A stretch of 64,000 nucleotides of DNA from Streptomyces naganishii JCM 4654 (GTDB lineage Bacteria; Actinomycetota; Actinomycetes; Streptomycetales; Streptomycetaceae). The notes under the pieces were generated by a model. That model was not told the DNA's origin, did not search any database, and saw nothing but the letters and a program-made list of their open reading frames with translations. The stretch is taken from assembly GCF_014650575.1 (NCBI RefSeq), contig NZ_BMVF01000008.1, positions 248,001-312,000 of the forward strand. Direction: 5' to 3'. A program made the position numbers and the translations under genes. Below are positions 63,654 to 64,000 of this stretch, one piece after another (position 1 is the first letter of the stretch; each line of letters opens with the position of its first letter).

Positions 63654-64000
63654 CTACCGGGGGGCGCGGGGAGCGCGGGGTGCGGTGCCGAGGTGGGCGA
63701 GGGTTCGGCGTACGGCCGGGACGTCCTGGTCGAGCCAGGGGACGTCCCAGATCTCGTCCGGGGTGAGCCAGCGCAGGGCGTCGTGGTCCTCGAGCGGTTC
63801 GGGGGCGGCGGAGCCGGGGCGCAGGCGGGCGGTCCACACGTGGAGTTCGTACGGCGCCCTCAGGGGCCAGGCGCCGGGGACGCGCTCGACGGGTTCGGCG
63901 TCCACGCCGAGTTCCTCGCGCAACTCGCGGACGAGGGCGGCCTCGGGGAGCTCGCCGGGCTCCACTTTTCCGCCGGGCAACTCCCAGCGGCCGGCCAACT
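63654..64000 (-). CDS. NUDIX hydrolase (MutT-like), partial at window edge
   Basis: The C-terminal 115 residues of a NUDIX protein are visible; the start lies beyond the right edge (codon order ...LAGRWELPGG). The NUDIX box runs from GGKVEPGE through LVRELREELGVD, with the REXXEE glutamates intact. AGRWELPGGKVE is typical of 8-oxo-dGTP diphosphatases (MutT). Stop TAG at 63654, directly before the tandem repeats. Confidence 0.88.
   Translation of the reverse strand, partial: LAGRWELPGGKVEPGELPEAALVRELREELGVDAEPVERVPGAWPLRAPYELHVWTARLRPGSAAPEPLEDHDALRWLTPDEIWDVPWLDQDVPAVRRTLAHLGTAPRAPRAPR

Noticed and set aside
63392..63766. A plus-strand frame of 124 codons encoding repeated ALER/ALEC units
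   Set aside because: It is created by the 12-bp tandem repeat, overlaps the NUDIX gene antisense, and its continuation is Arg/Gly-rich shadow sequence.

Overview
The window is about 72% GC, with NNG/NNC codon use, frequent GTG and occasional TTG starts, and abutting genes with 4-base ATGA/GTGA overlaps. Together with the gene content (mycothiol MshB, DUF397/Scr1-type regulators, many RsbW-like ATPases, paired oligopeptide ABC operons, DUF3117), this points to a Streptomyces chromosome core region. I see no rRNA, tRNA, CRISPR array, prophage or complete insertion sequence. From memory, 1-24 kb is in the same gene neighbourhood as Mycobacterium tuberculosis Rv1177-Rv1239c (fdxC, aminotransferase, dapE, LOG protein, folP2, tag, DUF3117, O-methyltransferase, sigE-rseA-htrA-tatB, mrp, DUF1003, MgtE-like, corA), and the window as a whole resembles the S. 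coelicolor SCO51xx region.

Layout. 0-7 kb: a cut-off suppressor-of-fused-type gene, then corA, a soluble MgtE/CBS protein, a DUF1003 membrane protein and mrp (a magnesium-themed cluster plus an Fe-S carrier). 7-14 kb: an envelope-stress module on the minus strand (ECF sigma factor, zinc-binding membrane anti-sigma factor, HtrA-type protease with a very long repetitive N-terminus, TatB), with an O-methyltransferase divergent from the sigma gene. 14-24 kb: DUF3117, crotonase, DNA-3-methyladenine glycosylase I, DivIVA-like protein, a FolP2-type DHPS paralogue, a LOG-family protein, dapE, a transglycosylase-like membrane protein, an Ala/Gly-rich secreted protein, a dapC-type aminotransferase, a 7Fe ferredoxin and an SH3-GNAT protein. 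dapE and the aminotransferase serve lysine/diaminopimelate synthesis.

24-38 kb: a SirB1/transglutaminase-like protein; a DesKR-type two-component system with an ABC-2 exporter, whose kinase 3' end carries a 153-bp direct duplication; a large peptidoglycan-binding membrane protein; mshB with a small membrane protein; a deleted Rpn/PD-(D/E)XK family gene; a WhiJ-like regulatory trio (ATPase, HTH, DUF397); and an S9 prolyl-oligopeptidase-type peptidase.

38-55 kb: two consecutive five-gene oligopeptide/dipeptide ABC importers in the same order and orientation (one is probably the bldK locus), then typA and an orphan peptide-binding lipoprotein. 55-64 kb: a three-subunit Sdh1-type succinate dehydrogenase, a membrane-anchored GH18-like protein, a PAS-GAF-PP2C-ATPase regulator, a stand-alone RsbW-like ATPase and a cut-off NUDIX gene.

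Recurrent themes are envelope and peptide sensing, and many short regulators. Several genes have no Shine-Dalgarno sequence but a TANNNT box 6-7 bases before the start codon, which suggests leaderless transcription.
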